This document shows, piece by piece, positions 25,108 to 37,700 of a stretch of DNA of 64,000 nucleotides; the stretch's first letter is position 1; the number at the start of each line of letters is the position of its first letter. Origin of the DNA: Halichondria panicea (taxonomy: Eukaryota; Porifera; Demospongiae; Suberitida; Halichondriidae); NCBI RefSeq assembly GCF_963675165.1, contig NC_087377.1, forward strand, positions 5,332,042 through 5,396,041, read 5' to 3'. The notes under the pieces are model-generated. The model was not told the origin of the DNA. It did no database searches and worked only from the letters and a program-made list of their open reading frames with translations. The translations under genes were made by a program, and so were the position numbers.

Positions 25108-26335
25108 GCTAAATATAGTATATCCTGCTGACTCATCAGTATTTTGACGACTACATAGTATACATTGTGAGTTGCATGCCCTCTTCTCTTCATACGCCCT
25201 TGGCAAAATGTTATAAGCTAAAGTGACTTTTTGTGGTGTGTTGTGACGCTGTTTGTGGTGTTATAATGATATTCATCAATTTTTTTTCTTTTTTTCCTGC
25301 CACCCTGATCTGTTTTTGGAGATTAAAAGTACGTGAAACGTAAGATCAATTTGGTGTGGCCTTATGATCATGCACTGCATGGGTGATTATACAAATAAAA
25401 AAAGGAATTGGGTATTATTGATAGATCTCTCGTGTTTACTTTACTATACCCACTATTAGACCTCTATTTTCATTTATCACATGCATGGGCTTCAACTCTG
25501 GTGATATACATTATTCTATTTACATGTATGCCATTGTGTGCAGACAGAGGGGATGCAGATGTTTTGTACCACTGGCGATGAGAAATTGGAGCAGGTTGAC
25601 CCAGCTGATGCCTCCAACATCCCAATAGATGCTCAGGGTGGGGTGGCACGATACCATTTACTGTGGGATGTGGAGCAAATTCCTAAGCTGAAGATACATT
25701 TCTTGAATGACGACATCCTTGAGGACGAGCACTGGAAATGTGGGCATGCGGGTCCATTAACAGTTGACACTATCCTGGCTTGGGCTGCTGTCTGGAATAG
25801 CCATGCTGACAACTACCCACAGATTGCTGAGGGACTAGCAACAAAGGAAAAAGCCCATATCCGTGTGGAATTTCGAAGTATGTTCAGTTTCTATATACAC
25901 TGTATTGTAGCTAAGCTCTTCGTTCTATAGCTCATTGAATTTCAGCTCAATGTAATATTACTTAGGCCATAGTCATGTATGTGCTTTAAGTGTTTGTTGT
26001 TACAGGGAAAGGGATCTCATGGTCAAAGGTTGGAACCGCAGCCACCTGGGAAACTGACAAGAAGAAACCAACGATGGTGCTCAACTTGTATGGCATGGCA
26101 AAAGCTGACCAGCGAAGCATGGTAATTCATGAGTTTGGTCATGTTCTGGGACTGGATCACGAGCATCAGCGATCTGACTTCTGGGATGTGCTGGAATCAA
26201 AAGATGAGGATGAAGAATATCGATTTATTATTGGGAAAAGACGAATGAAGAGTGGAGATGGTGGGCGTTGCCAGCGAGCTTGTGATGCAGTGTTCAGAGC
26301 TAAGCTGAAGGAGCCATCCGGAAGAAAAGAATCCT

Positions 26336-26449
26336 GTTACGATTCTGACAGTATTATGCACTATTGGTGAGTTGTACTATCACTATGATGATGTTACGAT
26401 TCTGACAGTATTATGCACTATTGGTGAGTTGTACCATCACTATGATGAT
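26336..26449 (+). repeat. 57-bp tandem duplication across an exon end in A3
   Basis: A 57-base unit from GTTACGATTCTGACAG through the Met-turn codons, the TATTG donor and the first intron bases is repeated head to tail (26336-26392 and 26393-26449, one mismatch). A1, A2, B2 and B3 have one copy. The second copy holds a duplicate donor site, and 57 is a multiple of three. Confidence 0.8.
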
Positions 26450-28349
26450 TAGCATGCAGTGCTATATTGCAACCACACTTATGCAACCACAAGTACACTT
26501 CTTTGGATTCCTGCATGCATGCAGAAATTAGGTTACAGCCGTGCAATGTGCAACAGCTGTCACAAAAACCCAATCCAACATCTGTAATTGACCAAACTTT
26601 TATCTCCTATATATAAGGACTTATTAACCCGAGGCGTGCCACGGGCCACGGCTTATAGTAGTCGGTCAGTCTGTCTGTCTGTCTGTCTGTCGGTCGTTCC
26701 ATGTATTCTGAGTCTACTCACCTATGTGATAGCACTGTGTTTGTAGCATGGATAGCCATGCACAACACCAAAGGGTAGTAGTTTTAAATTTGGTAGATTT
26801 GAATTTTGATGTTAAAGCTTTGTGTCGAATAAAAGAGAGCAAAAGCTAAGAAGCTAAAAAGCTCGAACCAGCACGTGTACAGGCGTCTTTGACTCGAGGC
26901 TGTAGACTCACTAAACTCAAATGAACGCCGAGGGTTTGCACTTCAGTTGTATACACGTTTCACAGTAAAAGGAGCTAGTGCATGCAGTGTAGTGAATCGA
27001 TGTTCACTATACATGCATGCATGCATGGTCTAAATTGCAACTTGAGTGGATGTTGTGAATTGCTACTTTTCAATGTGTATTATAGGTTTGACAAAAACTG
27101 GTTGTTGCCGGAGTATCAGGAAAGTGCGAATGTGGCTAAGGTTAAGAATGAGCGGGAGAGGAAGGTGCTATTGGGAGTTCATAAACGTGACCACAACAAT
27201 GGGAATTTGGCAGAAAATCCATCCAAGCTGGACTATGAGACATTGAATAGGGCCTATGAAATACCAAGGTTTGATAATCATTATTATAATCAACATTTGA
27301 ATTTGATGCATTGACATCAATAACAAAATTAATAATTCACATATCTTTTAACTTGCCGAGTGAGCGGACTTAAATAATTATTGTTATAAATGTTATGTTC
27401 CAACCATAATTTATAGGCCAATTCTCGCCTCATAAATTGGGAACTATACGTCAATGTAATGGGAACTCTTGTCCTCGTGTTCTTGTGACAAAGCTTGCTC
27501 ACTGCGCTAGTCTAATTTAAATGCTTATGATTACATGAGTACGGTAACATTAATTATTTTGTAGTGATCTATAGTTCAAAGTACACATAATTCATTGTGT
27601 AAAAAAGGCTGCAGTGAAATAGTCACATTTTATTTCTCGTTAAAATTATGTGCTTCTTGCATTTGTAGTGGGCTACCCCCACCTGATGCTGCTGCTGCTC
27701 CTCCAACGGTAACCACTGCCAAGTACACAAAGCCTGAAGGTGACCATAATTACACATTACACAAATTTGAATAATTATATGACACAATGCTGTTTTTTGT
27801 TTCTTTTATATAGAAGACCAGCCAACAAAACCCAAAGGTGAAGAGTACTATACACCCACTTTGTACACAAATTCTGCACAATCATAATTATATAGTCTGC
27901 ATAAAGAATTGTTTAGCTTATGAAAAATTTACAGCTAATTTTTTAAATCATTACAGTTCAGACTGAACCAACTGCAGCTCAGTTGAATCAACAGTGTTCT
28001 AATGACGCTCTTCTCCAGTTGTCTACCAAGATTGCTGACTATAACGGTTTCAAAGTCAGGCTGGGCCTCAGTGATGCTGAAATTAACGCTATTGATCTGA
28101 CGATTAGTGATATTCCAGGAAGGTTTTATACTGCTCTGAAAAGGTGGAAGAGTAAAGGCATGTTTGATTCGACAGCTACTTATGGTCGATTAATGGAAAT
28201 CGCTAAGAAGAAGGAGGATGGAGAGGCATTTCAGAGTATTCTAAGTGCCTGTATTGAGCATGCAAGTAAGTTGTATTGTGAACTCAAACTATACTGTATA
28301 CATTCTAGAGCTTCTAATGGAATGAAATGTTTTTGCTATAGGCCCCTGA

Positions 28350-29848
28350 GAGTACGTATACTTGAGGAAACAAGACCTGCAACGGACAGTTATTATTTTT
28401 ATATTTGAATGCTCTTCATATTTTTTCTAGTTATGTACTTTAGCAAGATAATTATATAGTTGTGTTGAAAAGTTATAAACTGATCCATAATAATACCTTC
28501 AGCCAATTTTTTGGCGCTGAGAACACATAGGTATATATATAATAATTATGCTAAACTTAATGTAATGATCTTTACCAAAATACAACTATACACATAATCA
28601 CATCATGCATGACATAATTGCATTCATTTGGTAATTATGTGACAGCACATGTATCCATTAATTATGTATGATCTTGAACTTGTGCAACTGCATGCATGCA
28701 TGTATAGTGTGCCCCCCATGCATGCACTGCTGCTATAATATTCGCCATTCACCCAATGCCCAACCTGAAGGTGAGAAATGCTATAGACACATACACTGCA
28801 TGGTCTTTATAAGAAAGCGAGGCACTTTTACTTATTTCACCATTTTTGTATAGTTTAAACAACACACTGCGACTGCAGTGAGTCAAAAGTGCTCAGATGA
28901 AGCTCCTTCCCAGTTGTCTACCAAGATTGCTGGCTAACAAATACGAATACCTGTTGGGCCTCAGGGATATTGAGATTGAGGATCAGAATCCCTAGACATT
29001 TTGTTCCAAGGAAATGTTATGCTGCCTTAAAGAAATACAAATAATACCATTGATTTCGATATAATTATATAGTCCATCAAAATCAACGGCTACTTACAGT
29101 CGTTTAGTGGAAATCGTCGGGACAGACGGATACTATTCATGAGGCCTGCGCCATGTGAGTTACTAATAATAGTGAAGTCCATGCATGCACTCTGATGAAT
29201 GTGATTTTTGTACACAGTTATAAAGGTTCTTGAGATGAGGTCACAATTAACATACTGCAGTGGGACAGTTCTTATTTTAAATCCATTAGCGAGCACATCA
29301 TTTTTTTTTTAGTTGAGAAATTTCGTGGTGCATACAGTAATTTTGCTTATTCATAAAAATGTCATATAGACGCCATAATTATAATAACGTGTCATACGCT
29401 ATTCGGCATGATGCCGATCTGCAAATGAATTATTATGTATAATGCTGTGCAGACATGCATGCTAGAAAATTAACTCATGCAGGGTCAACAACAGGCCTAA
29501 CTCAGAGGTACTAGGTCACAACCACCATAATTATATGCACTGCAAGCAATTTGTACAGGTGGGTGGGGCTAGGGGTGGATCGAGGGATACAAAGGAAGTG
29601 CATGACTGCTGATCAAAGAGTCACTAGAACTGTTTGCTGTGTGAGCCAGTACGTAGCCCAGTAACCATTGCCAAGCCAGTGAACCTAATGTGAGTTTATA
29701 GTATCGTAGTCTATCACGAGTATATACATGCTAGTATATCTATAATGTATTACAAACCCAGTATCATGCTTTTAGCCGGTTGGCTCGAGAGCATGTGAGT
29801 AATTTTTAATCAGTGAGCTGTAAATTGTCTGATTGCTGATAAGGTTTC
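28350..29848. other. Region behind A3
   Basis: Contains the type A 3' flank, a decayed linker and Death exon pair (28708-29155), and a tail (29080-29410) that also occurs inverted at 11340-11670 and, in part, forward at 9042-9240. From about 29560 it resembles 9430-9790. No intact gene. Confidence 0.5.
28708..29155 (+). pseudogene. Decayed linker exon plus Death exon
   Basis: 28708-28770 resembles the A2 linker exon (TGTGC start, ...CAACCTGAAG end, giving a NAQPEG-like tail). 28854-29155 then follows the type A Death exon: SQKCSDEAPSQLSTKIAG, a broken middle with several stops, and a tail ATYSRLVEIV. Indels and stops rule out a Death domain. It marks an extra, ancestral 3' unit behind A3. 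Confidence 0.65.
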
Positions 29849-30136
29849 TATAAATTATCGTGTTGGAGAGCTGCGCATACGTACGTTTACGGTAATAGAT
29901 CATAATTCCCTTATAGTACAGTCTGTGTGTCGTTACTGATCCAAGGTGTGCCACGAGTACGAGTTATAGTAGTCGGTCTCAAATCACACACGCACACACA
30001 CACACAGACCGACTAGATCTACTATAACTCGTGGCACGCCTTGGATCAGTAACGACACATAGGCTATAAATTGTACGGGATTATGATCCATTGCTGTAAA
30101 CGTACGTATGCGCAGCTCTCCAACACCCTAATTTAT
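29849..30136. repeat. 288-bp palindrome before gene B1
   Basis: Two arms of about 130 bases (29849-29979 and 30006-30136) are near reverse complements, for example GTTACTGATCCAAGGTGTGC against its complement at 30035-30054, separated by a (CA)n loop. It ends about 250 bases before the B1 start codon. Arms contain small differences, so it is probably a foldback element rather than an assembly artefact. Confidence 0.75.
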
Positions 30137-30147
30137 AGAAAAAAACT

Positions 30148-30283
30148 GTATACGTCTAATTCTCTAGCTTGTCTGTATGCAAATAATATCGTGTGTAGGT
30201 AGAGTCCAAAGGAAGCCTATAAAGACGTTCCTATGGTTTTGATCTAAAAGTCGACTTCACTGCTCGAGTATACATGTATAGCT
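30148..30283 (+). promoter_or_regulatory. Probable B1 5' region, also duplicated in B1 intron 1
   Basis: The 136 bases from GTATACGTCTAATTCTC to CATGTATAGCT lie just before B1. They are repeated with few changes at 30775-30909, inside the B1 intron. Position suggests promoter or 5' UTR sequence that was duplicated into the gene; no core element can be assigned. Confidence 0.4.
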
Positions 30284-30384
30284 ACATTTCTCTTCGGTTC
30301 AGTCGCACTGTCTTTGAGTTTTTGACATTATTATTATTATACCAGCCCTGAACATTCCTGTACATTTGGATTTACTAGAAAACG

Positions 30385-31542
30385 ATGGCTGCACTCACAC
30401 TCGACGATTTGATTCAGGAAACTAAAGTAACAGACGCTCAATTGGGACTGAAATGTACTGTAAAGCACTTGAAGGAACTTGCACCATCTGTCGGAAACTA
30501 CCCCAAATTTGCCTCTGCATTCAACTTGTCCGGTGGTGACCTATCTGATATTGAAACTGATCTCAAATTGTCATACACCTCAAAAACAGAGCGAGTGTTT
30601 CTATGGTGGAGTAAAAATATCAAAAATCCGACCTATTTGTCGTTTGTACGATCATGCCTCTACCTCAAGGAAGGCGGCTTAGCACGTAAAATGTGCATAC
30701 TCTGTCAAGGTATGCCACTGTATTATCTGCTAGCTCTCTTATATTATATAACTCGAGTTGAAATACAAATGTACGTATACGTCTAATTCTCTAGCTTCTC
30801 TGTATGCAAGTAATATCGTGTGTAGGTAGAGTCCAAAGGAAGCCTAAGACACGTTCCTATGGTTTTGATCTAAAAGTCGACTTCACTGCTCGAGTATACA
30901 TGTATAGCTTCGATTCAGTCTTATACAGTTGCATTTGCGTACTCTGAATATAGCCAGGTGCCTTAGGCTCTAGACTGAGGTTGTCCTCTAGCTACGAGTC
31001 AATCCATTCCAAACCAGTTTGTTAATAATTGATTTGTAGACCGAGAGTTAGGATCGCTGATAATTTGTATTCATGTTTCCATTTCTCCTCTGGGTACGTG
31101 TACGTATTGGTAGATGGATATGAGAAAGCAATTGGCCGTTATACAATTTCCAAAACTGGCCGTGTTAACAATGTGTGTGTGTGTGTGTATAGAATCATCA
31201 CCGGAGGAGGAGCTTCATTGCAAAAGCGAAATTGCAGAACGACCGTCCTCTGATCCCGTTGTTCTGACTCAAGATGATATTCTAACGATTTGTGAGAAGC
31301 TGAAGAGTGCAAGCAAAGATTGGTTCAATTTAGGATTGGCTCTCAAAGTGAAATTTACCGATTTGAAAAATATCCAAGATCAATACTCTGATAATAATCG
31401 CCGCCTAGCGGAGGTGGTTGGCAAGCGTGTTGAAGCCACTGATCCAGTCACATGGCCTTACATATGTAAATGTCTAAGGAATTGTGTGGTTGAACGTAAC
31501 GATCTAGCCAATGAAATTGAAAAATTAGGACTTTGTGACTAG
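30385..31542 (+). CDS. Gene B1: Death-Death two-domain protein
   Basis: Two exons, 30385-30709 and 31193-31542, join in phase 1 to give 224 residues. Residues about 8-108 form the type B N-terminal Death-fold domain (VTDAQLGLKC, then LAPSVGNYPKFASAFNLSG, then VFLWWSKN and LARKMC). Residues about 130-222 form the C-terminal Death domain (WFNLGLALKVKFTDLKNI, then TWPYICKCLRN). The first exon is nearly the same as that of B3. The linker, transmembrane, protease and KPEG exons present in B2/B3 are all absent between the two Death exons. The protein would be a small soluble two-Death adaptor, able in principle to pair with or compete for the partners of B2/B3; that is inference. It arose probably by internal deletion of a B3-like gene. 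The acceptor lies just after a GT microsatellite. Confidence 0.72.
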
Positions 31543-34500
31543 CTAGTATTCAAAATGTTGTTTCCACAAGCCACTAGACACTTTTCGTACAACTCTAGTT
31601 TTGTTTACATGTAGTTTTTACATTTGTACCAATCATTAATCAATGTGCAGATACTGTGTTTATACATACGCTAATTAAGATTGGAGGGGTTAATTGCTTA
31701 GATCGCTCTTTTGTCCATTCAGTTGCCCTATACTCACCAACACTATGACATTAAACAATCCACCTTGTTATCGCCTATAATTAAAGTGTCACTTCCTTGG
31801 GCTCTATATAAGTGTTAATTAACAGGAATGCATGAATAATAATCATTGGTGTTAACTTACGATCGCCTCTTGAGACTTAAGAGATACAGTTCTATTGTGT
31901 TAAGGTTTCTCTGTGATAATTATAGAGTACTATTGGCCGACAATGCTGCTATTGATTGGCAGTCATATGGTGCTCCAGTAGTGAATATGAACCTAGTCAT
32001 GTGATGGGTTAACTCTACAGTGGAACCCGTTCGTAACGAGCACCTTTCAGGTATACAACATTATTTTTATTATCATACAGAGGCGATCTATCTAGGTGAC
32101 TGATATATTGTTTTGTACACAAACTGTTCATTTTTGACCTAAATCTATGTGCCTGGCCTTTTACTGCAGTTTGCCTGTGTTTAGGGAAGCTAAGCCGAGG
32201 GGTTTTATCACTAGCTGTTGTATATAGACTTGTTGAGTTAAAAACTATTCACTCCATGTATACAGGCAGGCCTCATCAGTAATGATTTCAGAAGAACCAG
32301 ATATGAGAGAAGCACTTGGGGAGATTACGAGAACGCAACAGAATGGAACTATTCAACTCCTTAACTATAGGTATTTTGAACTACTCATCATTAGGCGCAT
32401 ATGCAGTTGGTTTTTACAGATTGACTCCTTGAACCTCAAACATTATAGTCGCGAAGTTTAATCATCGCTTACTTCTGGTAGTATAAGGAGCAAATCGAGC
32501 AATCCCTGAAGCGAAGTGTTTGTTTTGACCTATCTGTGAAATCAATGGTCCTCGAACACTTCGCTGTACCGGTAGCCATAAATTAGTATAGCTATAGTTA
32601 GTGAGATACAAAGCTCATAATGTAATTGCTATGTTTCATTGTCTATCCCATGTAGCCTTCACTATCTGTGGTCATCATCACGACCCACTCAATCAATACC
32701 CGAGAGTGTTGAGGTCAGTGCTCAGTCTGATAGGAGGTATAATTATATGACCTGCATGAGATTGAGTAGCCTCGATTCCAGGCCGCACTGAAGATGGAGG
32801 CCTTGTGAAGGAGGCCTTGTGAAGGAGGCTAGAGATTGAGCTGCTGGAGTCCAATATTGGCACTAGCTTGTGATGTGAGTGACGTTATAGCTACATGCCA
32901 AAAAGTATAGTAGGTACCATGTAAATACTATACTTGTTTATTGAGTACAATGTCCTTTCTATGACTTTTTTAGTTGTGGTTTTGATATATAAAGATAAAA
33001 TGAGGCAATCTATTGCTGTAGAATAATTTCGTAGGTTTTATGAATACAAAATAATTATATGAACTATATGAAAATAACCGGCTCTACGGTATATGTATAC
33101 AGGCATCAACCCGAGGACGCAGCCCTGTACTATTTATATTATTTATAGTTAAGCGCTTAACTTTCGTGTTGATGATTGGCTATAATGAAAATTCATATTA
33201 GCCTCCTTCACAAGACCTCCAGGATCGAGGCTATATAGTTTAATATAATTATGACTTTTTATTCATGCAGAATAGATTTTGGAAGGCCATACTGAGTCAC
33301 AACAGACTCATGGAATGGTGTACACAACTGGATGTCTTGTTCACAGCTATAGAATCTCCCGCTATATCAATAGAGTTAGTCTAGCTGTTGTTTTATTACA
33401 CTGGCTACAGTTTCTAGTCAATCTTTATAATTATAGTCATTGTCAATTTTACACATAATGGCATGCTGTGATACAGTATTGTGTCTGCCTTCTATTATGC
33501 AGTATATGCCAGTGTGAACTTGTTCATTGTTGTGTTATATTAGTGTCTACTGCATGGTGGTGGCCTCATCACTCAACTAGTACACCTGTTCACCAGAAGC
33601 CCAACTGGGGAGTACCACATTTACTAGCAATCCCATCAATCAATGTGCAGTGGTTTGCATCATTCTATAACCTTCACCCATTCCCTCACTTTCTCGGCCC
33701 CTCTGCATGTGTTTACCCTCATTGCAGGCCCCATGCATTTGAAAGGTTTTTCCTCACACTGGCAGTTCAATTAAGCGACAAGCATTCGATAAACATCTTA
33801 ATTGCTCATTATATCAGATCATACTTTCTCAATGTTTATTCGTATATCACTGCATGTTCTGCAGATTAACCATACTGTACAACTGTCCCTGCTATACCAT
33901 CCTCACACACACACACTTGTAGTTTACACTATAGCTCATCCAGTTAATAGTGCCTCAGGCTAACGGAAGCATTCATAATCAGTATACTCTATAATTATTA
34001 ATATTAGTCTGCGTGAGGTCTTATTACCAACCATGTAATGCTGACAGTCTCCATGCACAATAATATAGACTAGTACATGCACTTTAATTATTTTTTTGTG
34101 AGTTCCTAATTCCTTAGCTACAGGCTAACTTCTATCTGAAATTTCATTGCTTTTAGACGACTATAAAGTTTCGAACTAAGTATCATAATGATTGACCTTT
34201 CGATTTCTTTTTATGGTATGGGTATAGTGCACATCAGAGATAGCAGAGTCATGGGACTTTACTCACTTCAGTGGTGGTATGGTGTCACTAATTAACAATG
34301 AATATGATTATTGCTTTACATAAGGTCAAAATGGGTAGATAAAGAATGCACTATTAATTAACAGTACATTGTATCTTATATGAGAGCTTACTAGCTAGCA
34401 CTCCCACTACAGAACTGCTAACTGTTATTGTGCTCAGATTGTGGAATGAATGTGAGTAGATCTACTATATACACGCAAGTATTTGGGTATATATACATAA

Positions 34501-34776
34501 TTGTAGTATCAGTGCTGAAATTCAGCATGTGAATAACTCCTTTGATAGATCGAAGTAGTTATATACCTAGCCGTACCGTAGAGCTGATGAGATATAGATA
34601 CATATATTGTCGAGGTTCAGGTCAAGAACTGCACATATAGTTTTTGGTTTTAATAGCTATAATTATTATACAATGAACGAAGATGAACGGTATTTTCATT
34701 GTTATTGCTCTTAAAGATCTCGTATAATTATAGATGCATTGAATGTTGTACGTCTCACCTGCTTAGATTAAAAGTG
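31543..34776. other. Region between B1 and B2
   Basis: No supported gene. About 32257-32960 is a diverged direct copy of 55430-56180. A TAGCC-family element appears to lie at 32767-33233 (CTCGATTCCAGGCCG left, AGGATCGAGGCTA right, no clear target duplication). The 134-codon open frame at 33468-33869 has no domain I recognise. Confidence 0.45.
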
Positions 34777-37700
34777 ATGCCTAGGCTCAACATCAACGAT
34801 TTGAAGAAACAAACGAAAGTATCAGACGATCAATTGGGACAAGAATGCCAGAAAAAACACTTGAAAAAAATTACACAGGATGTCGAAAACTATCCTCAAT
34901 TTGCCTCTAAATTTGACTTGCCCCCTGATGTCAAAGCTGAAATTGACACTGATAATAAATTGTTGTATGGCCAAAAAACTGAGAAAGTTTTCCTGTGGTG
35001 GAGAAAAAATAGCGGAAATTCTACTTACTTGACGTTTGTGCAAGCATGCCTCGAGCTTGGCCAAGGGGATATAGCACGCAAAATGTGCAAAATGTGTAAA
35101 GGTATAATAATTATGCAACAGTTAACTACATAAGCTTAATTAACTTTGCAGAGTCAATGTAATGTATAGTGTTTCTTTTATGTAGAGGGTCTACCTGACA
35201 TGACAGCTAATTTATAGAAACTGAACTGAATAGATAGCGGGTAATTTTATTTTCGTATAAACTGATGCCCATTTATTTGTACAGATCAGTATAGTGATGT
35301 TGAACCTATTGCAGTATTGCAGAATAAGTATACGTGTAAGCTACCATTTTTGTCTATCGAGATATTTTGTTCCATCTTGCAGATACCGTAGTCAAGACAA
35401 CAACTAAATCTATACAATACGAAAAATTTCCACCATACGAAAATAACCCGCTATATTATTATTGATACCCATTCACATTTTAAACTTGCAGATACTATTG
35501 CCCAGCCAACCTCTGAATCTGGAAGTATTTCTCCACCAGTTTCACAGACCCTAGGCCTTCAACAACGCAGTACCGTACGCGACAAAATCTCAGTACCGTC
35601 TGATCGAAGTAAGGTAGTAACTAAGTAAGGAAGTATATATATATAATGAAGCCAACCACCGGCATACAAGTTACCCAAACTGAATGGTGAAACCTAACAT
35701 GTCATGTCATGTATGTAGGCTGTTACCATTTTTGTCTATCTATAGCCGATTAACAGGCATTTTGTTCCTCACATTATAAATTTTAATCTTGCAGACACCG
35801 AAGTCAAGGAGACAACCTCTAAATCTGCAAGTACTTCTCTGCCAGTTCGCCCAGTTGCCTTCAAAATTCCAGTACAGCATACTCAAGGTAAGGTATGATA
35901 TCACCAGCCTGTGCATTGGAGTGTGAAGCAAGTTGGACATATAATTATGGCCATTGGGCATATTATTATCTCCTTTGCCCAGCCGTAAGGTATTTTGTCT
36001 AGCCAGGTACCTGAACCAACATGCACTGAAACTGCATGCATGAAACAATTGATGGAAATGGGAAGAGAGAACAATATACATAGTGGAAACAAAATATATA
36101 GGTATAGCCAGGCTATACCACCATTTTTATGCTTTGAGGCGTATAGCTGCACGAAAAATTCAGTAAAGCTGACTGTATGTGCATGAGTGCATGTGTGTGT
36201 CTGCATGTCTGTTTATTCTAGCTGTAATCACATGTTGTCCTATTGTTCACTGGGATTCGTACAGTGAAATCGCGTATCAGTAATTGCACGTCGTCAAGGC
36301 AGTAATTGCACGTCATTATTAACGATGTGCAATTACTGCCTTGACGACAGCACATTCGAATAACGGCCGCGGCTAATTTTTTTTACTGAAACTGCAACTA
36401 AAAATGTCCTTAAAACTGCATCAAAAACGATTAACAATCAATAGTATGGCTACTCGTGCAATAAGGGATTAATAGCACTCATAACAAGCACTGGCAAGGT
36501 TAATAGCAATTAGTATCCTTGCCATTGCTTGTTACTCGTGCTATTAATCCCATATTGCAAGTTCTTAGCCATACTATTAAATGCATGCCCAACGGCTAAG
36601 CAACTCTAACAGCTTCTATATAATATAGCCATTTTCTCTTGGACTTTGATTGTGGATTTGCAAACGAGCTATGGTTTTAATTGTTGCAGTCTCTTTAGAA
36701 TCGTGTGCATGTATATACATATAGCATCATCTGTTCGCACAACGTTTCTATTCAATTTATGACCCTAGCTATAATTGCACCAAAGGCTTGCCTACAAGAG
36801 AGCTGCAATAAGCTGTACTGCAGCCATTTGTGCATTGAGAGTGCAAAGAGGTCAGAGTCATGACTCTGACCTCTTTGCAGATCCACTCATTGAGTAATAC
36901 CATATAGCGGGTAATTTTCTTGTAAAAATTTCGTTTGACTTCAGTACCAGCACTGCATTGCATGCGTTCCGACAACCATGCCTACGTTTTGTGGAAGTCA
37001 GCTAGCCCACGAAAGTAACTAATTTTACCCCATGAAAATTATACCCATTATACGGTACTGAACTTCTACCAACGTAAGACGACAACAAACATAATTGTAT
37101 GTTATGATTGTATTATGGTTACAGTTTACTAGCCTCGTTCCCAGGCCTTACTTTTTCTTGCTGTTGTCACTGTTCATCCATAAACATAAGAAAGACATAG
37201 TGAGGCAGCAAAGAAAGAAATGGGCGTACAGTTAAGAAAAGTAAGGCCTGGTTTGGGAAATCGCGTGATCCACAAGGATTTTTATGAACGTGGGCGATAT
37301 GTAGCCCACAATCGTGACGTAGGTATTCTCCCACGCATTCGGAGTAAGACTGTACTGTACTGCACTGAGACAACCACCAAGCTGTGCTGCAAGTCAGATC
37401 AGAGAACCAGCGTGGCCAGCTCTGGTGGCAGTAGCTACCTGCTATATGATAATGATGACTAAGCTATTCTACTATAGCATGTAGAAAGACACAAGAAAAG
37501 GTAATAGTGATAGAATCTAAACACACAATCTAGACTAGTAGATCATCTAGCTAAGCCTAAGGTATAGCTAGCTATAGTGCTTGCAAACTTCCAGTTCCAA
37601 GTCCATGTCCAGCTTGCTGCAGGCAAAGTTTTACTAGTCGTAGACCTCTGCGTGGGCAGTCCAACATCTCTAGCTCAGTATGCCCACGCTCATTTTCACC

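Larger units (their letters stand above)
23650..28349 (+). pseudogene. Gene A3: 5'-truncated metzincin / Death gene
   Basis: From 23650 the sequence follows A1 almost base for base (A1 position 509 on), including introns, but the first about 235 bases of the CARD-like exon are missing. A stop lies in frame just upstream with no replacing Met. Remaining exons: 23650-23741 (partial), 23868-23950, 25544-25877, 26006-26366, 27086-27268, 27669-27739, 27814-27837, 27957-28265, 28342-28349. All later phases are intact: zinc motif HEFGHVLGLDHEH, Met-turn SIMHYW, KPEG linker, 24-base microexon, full Death domain. It might be transcribed from another promoter and start at a Met in the third exon, giving a protease-Death protein without the CARD. 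A 581-base element sits in its second intron. Called pseudogene or truncated gene because the original start is gone. Confidence 0.72.

Noticed and set aside
33468-33869. 134-codon open frame with a His/Trp/Pro-rich middle
   Set aside because: No domain recognised, no clear splice context, and the N-terminal part reads like translated AT-rich noncoding DNA.
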